From Bhargavaea massiliensis (lineage in GTDB: Bacteria > Bacillota > Bacilli > Bacillales_A > Planococcaceae), in assembly GCF_018390575.1 (NCBI RefSeq), contig NZ_JAHBCJ010000002.1:268811-332810 (forward strand): a stretch of 64,000 nt of DNA, given 5' to 3'. The notes beneath the pieces are model-generated. The model searched no databases, was not told the DNA's origin, and saw only the letters and a program-made list of their open reading frames with translations. A program made the translations under genes and the position numbers. Position 1 is the first letter of the stretch. Each line of letters starts with the position of its first letter. Positions 62,902 to 64,000 of this stretch are shown one piece after another.

Positions 62902-64000
62902 ATGTTGGCGGCCATCTTGGAAAACGAGGTGCAATTTATCATTACCCAGGACATGACGAGGGAATCGCTCCACCAGATGAAAAACACACACCACTTCCGC
63001 TGTCCGCAATGCCGCAGTAAAATGTGGCTGAAAATTGGGGATGTCAGGATTCCTCATTTTGCCCATGCCGCGAGAAGCGATTGCAGGCGGATGTTTTCAG
63101 AAGGGGAGACGCCTGCCCATCTGGCGGGCAAACAGCAGCTTTATGAGATGTTCACGGGGCTCGGGCTCAGGACCGGCATGGAGACTGCGCTCACGCCAAT
63201 TGGCCAGCGTCCCGACCTGCTTGTCGAATATGACGGCAGGGCGCATGCCATCGAATTTCAATGCAGCCGGATCTCCCCGGCCATTGTCCGCAGCCGGACG
63301 AAGGGATATGAGGAGGCAGGAATCATTCCTCACTGGATTCCTTCTGCACCTGAAAGCTGGAGTTCGACGGGACAGCCAATCAGGACCCTGTCCATCCCCG
63401 AGTTCTTACAACTGTTCATCCGCCGTGACGCAAAAAACGGCAACTTCCTGATGACCTATGATCCGGTAACAAGGCATTTCTATTACTTTGTCCATCCGAT
63501 ACACATCAGCGGCAATACATTTTTGGGCAAGATGGTCGCCATCCCATATACATTGCAAGGATTTCCGTTTGCTGTCCCCTCTCCCCTCGATGAGAGCACC
63601 TTCATGTCCTATATGAGAATGTATTCATCAAGACGCAAGTCCTATCTGAAGCGGCGGGTTCTGTCCAACCGAAAAGGGATTCGCGATCCATTGCTTCGGG
63701 CCTGTTATGAGAACCGGATCCATGCCGATCAGCTGTCTCCCCTGATCGGTGTTCCGACTTCCGGTGCGGATGCTTTCAAAGAGCACGACACGGAGTGGCA
63801 GGGGCAGTTCGTCTTTTTTGCCTTCGGTGCAGAAAGTGGGAAATCCGCAAATTCCGATTTGATCAGTGAGTTCCTGAAGTACGTACCGTCCCAAAGAGGG
63901 GACGGGGCTGCGGCTGTGTCGGCCTACTTGCAATTTCTTGAAGCAACAGGCGTCAGGGAGCTCCGGGACATCCTTGACTGCCATGAACTGCCCGAAAGCT
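62902..64000 (+). CDS. coiA: Competence protein CoiA, 3' end outside the window
   Basis: The frame is open from ATG 62902 to the end of the window (366 codons) and continues beyond. CoiA is needed for recombination of incoming DNA during transformation. An N-terminal zinc-type motif (FRCPQCRSKMWLK near residue 34) precedes FAHAARSDCRRMFSEGETPAHLAGK. The nuclease-like core has RPDLLVEYDGRAHAIEFQCSRIS near residues 109-131, with the Asp and Glu-x-Gln expected of this restriction-endonuclease fold. AAAGGGGGA lies upstream at a slightly long 12 bases. An A4-N5-T4 box at 62774-62786 resembles half of a ComK site. Confidence 0.93.
   Translation, partial: MLAAILENEVQFIITQDMTRESLHQMKNTHHFRCPQCRSKMWLKIGDVRIPHFAHAARSDCRRMFSEGETPAHLAGKQQLYEMFTGLGLRTGMETALTPIGQRPDLLVEYDGRAHAIEFQCSRISPAIVRSRTKGYEEAGIIPHWIPSAPESWSSTGQPIRTLSIPEFLQLFIRRDAKNGNFLMTYDPVTRHFYYFVHPIHISGNTFLGKMVAIPYTLQGFPFAVPSPLDESTFMSYMRMYSSRRKSYLKRRVLSNRKGIRDPLLRACYENRIHADQLSPLIGVPTSGADAFKEHDTEWQGQFVFFAFGAESGKSANSDLISEFLKYVPSQRGDGAAAVSAYLQFLEATGVRELRDILDCHELPES

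Overview
The window reads as a contiguous piece of core chromosome from a moderately high-GC member of the Bacillales, most likely a Planococcaceae genus (Bhargavaea, Planococcus or Sporosarcina-like). The reasons are gene order close to Bacillus subtilis (tagO/tagU/yvyE-degSU-degV-comF-hpf-secA-prfB-cccB-ftsEX-ctpB-minJ-csbA, and later fabHF-app-trpS-spx-mecA-coiA), strong Shine-Dalgarno sequences, sigma-A and sigma-B type promoters, and Firmicute control elements (T-box, CtsR, FapR and LexA sites). The genus is inference. No tRNA, rRNA, CRISPR array, insertion sequence or prophage gene was seen.

Left part (1-8.3 kb): the C-terminal part of a secreted subtilisin-like protease, a hydrophilic stress-type protein, an alanine/sodium symporter, an ACT-domain malic enzyme, nagB, a second hydrophilic stress-type protein, and tagO. 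Both unknown hydrophilic proteins sit behind good sigma-B promoter matches.

8.4-29.2 kb: tagU and yvyE face degSU. After them come an NTF2-like lipoprotein, degV, comFA-comFC, hpf, secA, prfB (with programmed frameshift), cccB, ftsEX with an adjacent coiled-coil M23 peptidase, a membrane protein/TlpA thioredoxin pair, ctpB, minJ and csbA. Relative to B. subtilis, the flagellar block normally between comFC and hpf is absent, and uvrBA does not follow csbA.

29.2-49.5 kb: azlCD, a VTT-domain membrane protein, the recombination nuclease addBA behind a LexA box, a DUF418 membrane protein, a yisK/yisL pair, a membrane-anchored alpha-amylase-like protein that has lost its catalytic residues, a CoA-disulfide-reductase/DegV/HAD operon (cdr-yitS-yitU), yitV-yitW, and a ClpB-type disaggregase without an N-domain behind tandem CtsR operators.

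49.6-64 kb: fabH-fabF behind a FapR site, the five-gene app oligopeptide permease, T-box-controlled trpS, a DUF4015 glycosidase-like secreted protein, then spx, mecA and the start of coiA. Several genes belong to one regulatory theme: DegSU, ComFA/FC, CoiA, Spx and MecA link competence, exoenzymes and stress proteolysis. FtsEX, the M23 peptidase, MinJ and CtpB concern division and wall turnover.

I see no convincing new multi-gene defence or mobile system. The most unusual points are the GH13 pseudoenzyme, the N-domain-less ClpB, the G-tracts and missing start codon of comFA, the paired sigma-B hydrophilic proteins, the appA-appB palindrome, and a structured non-coding stretch before spx.
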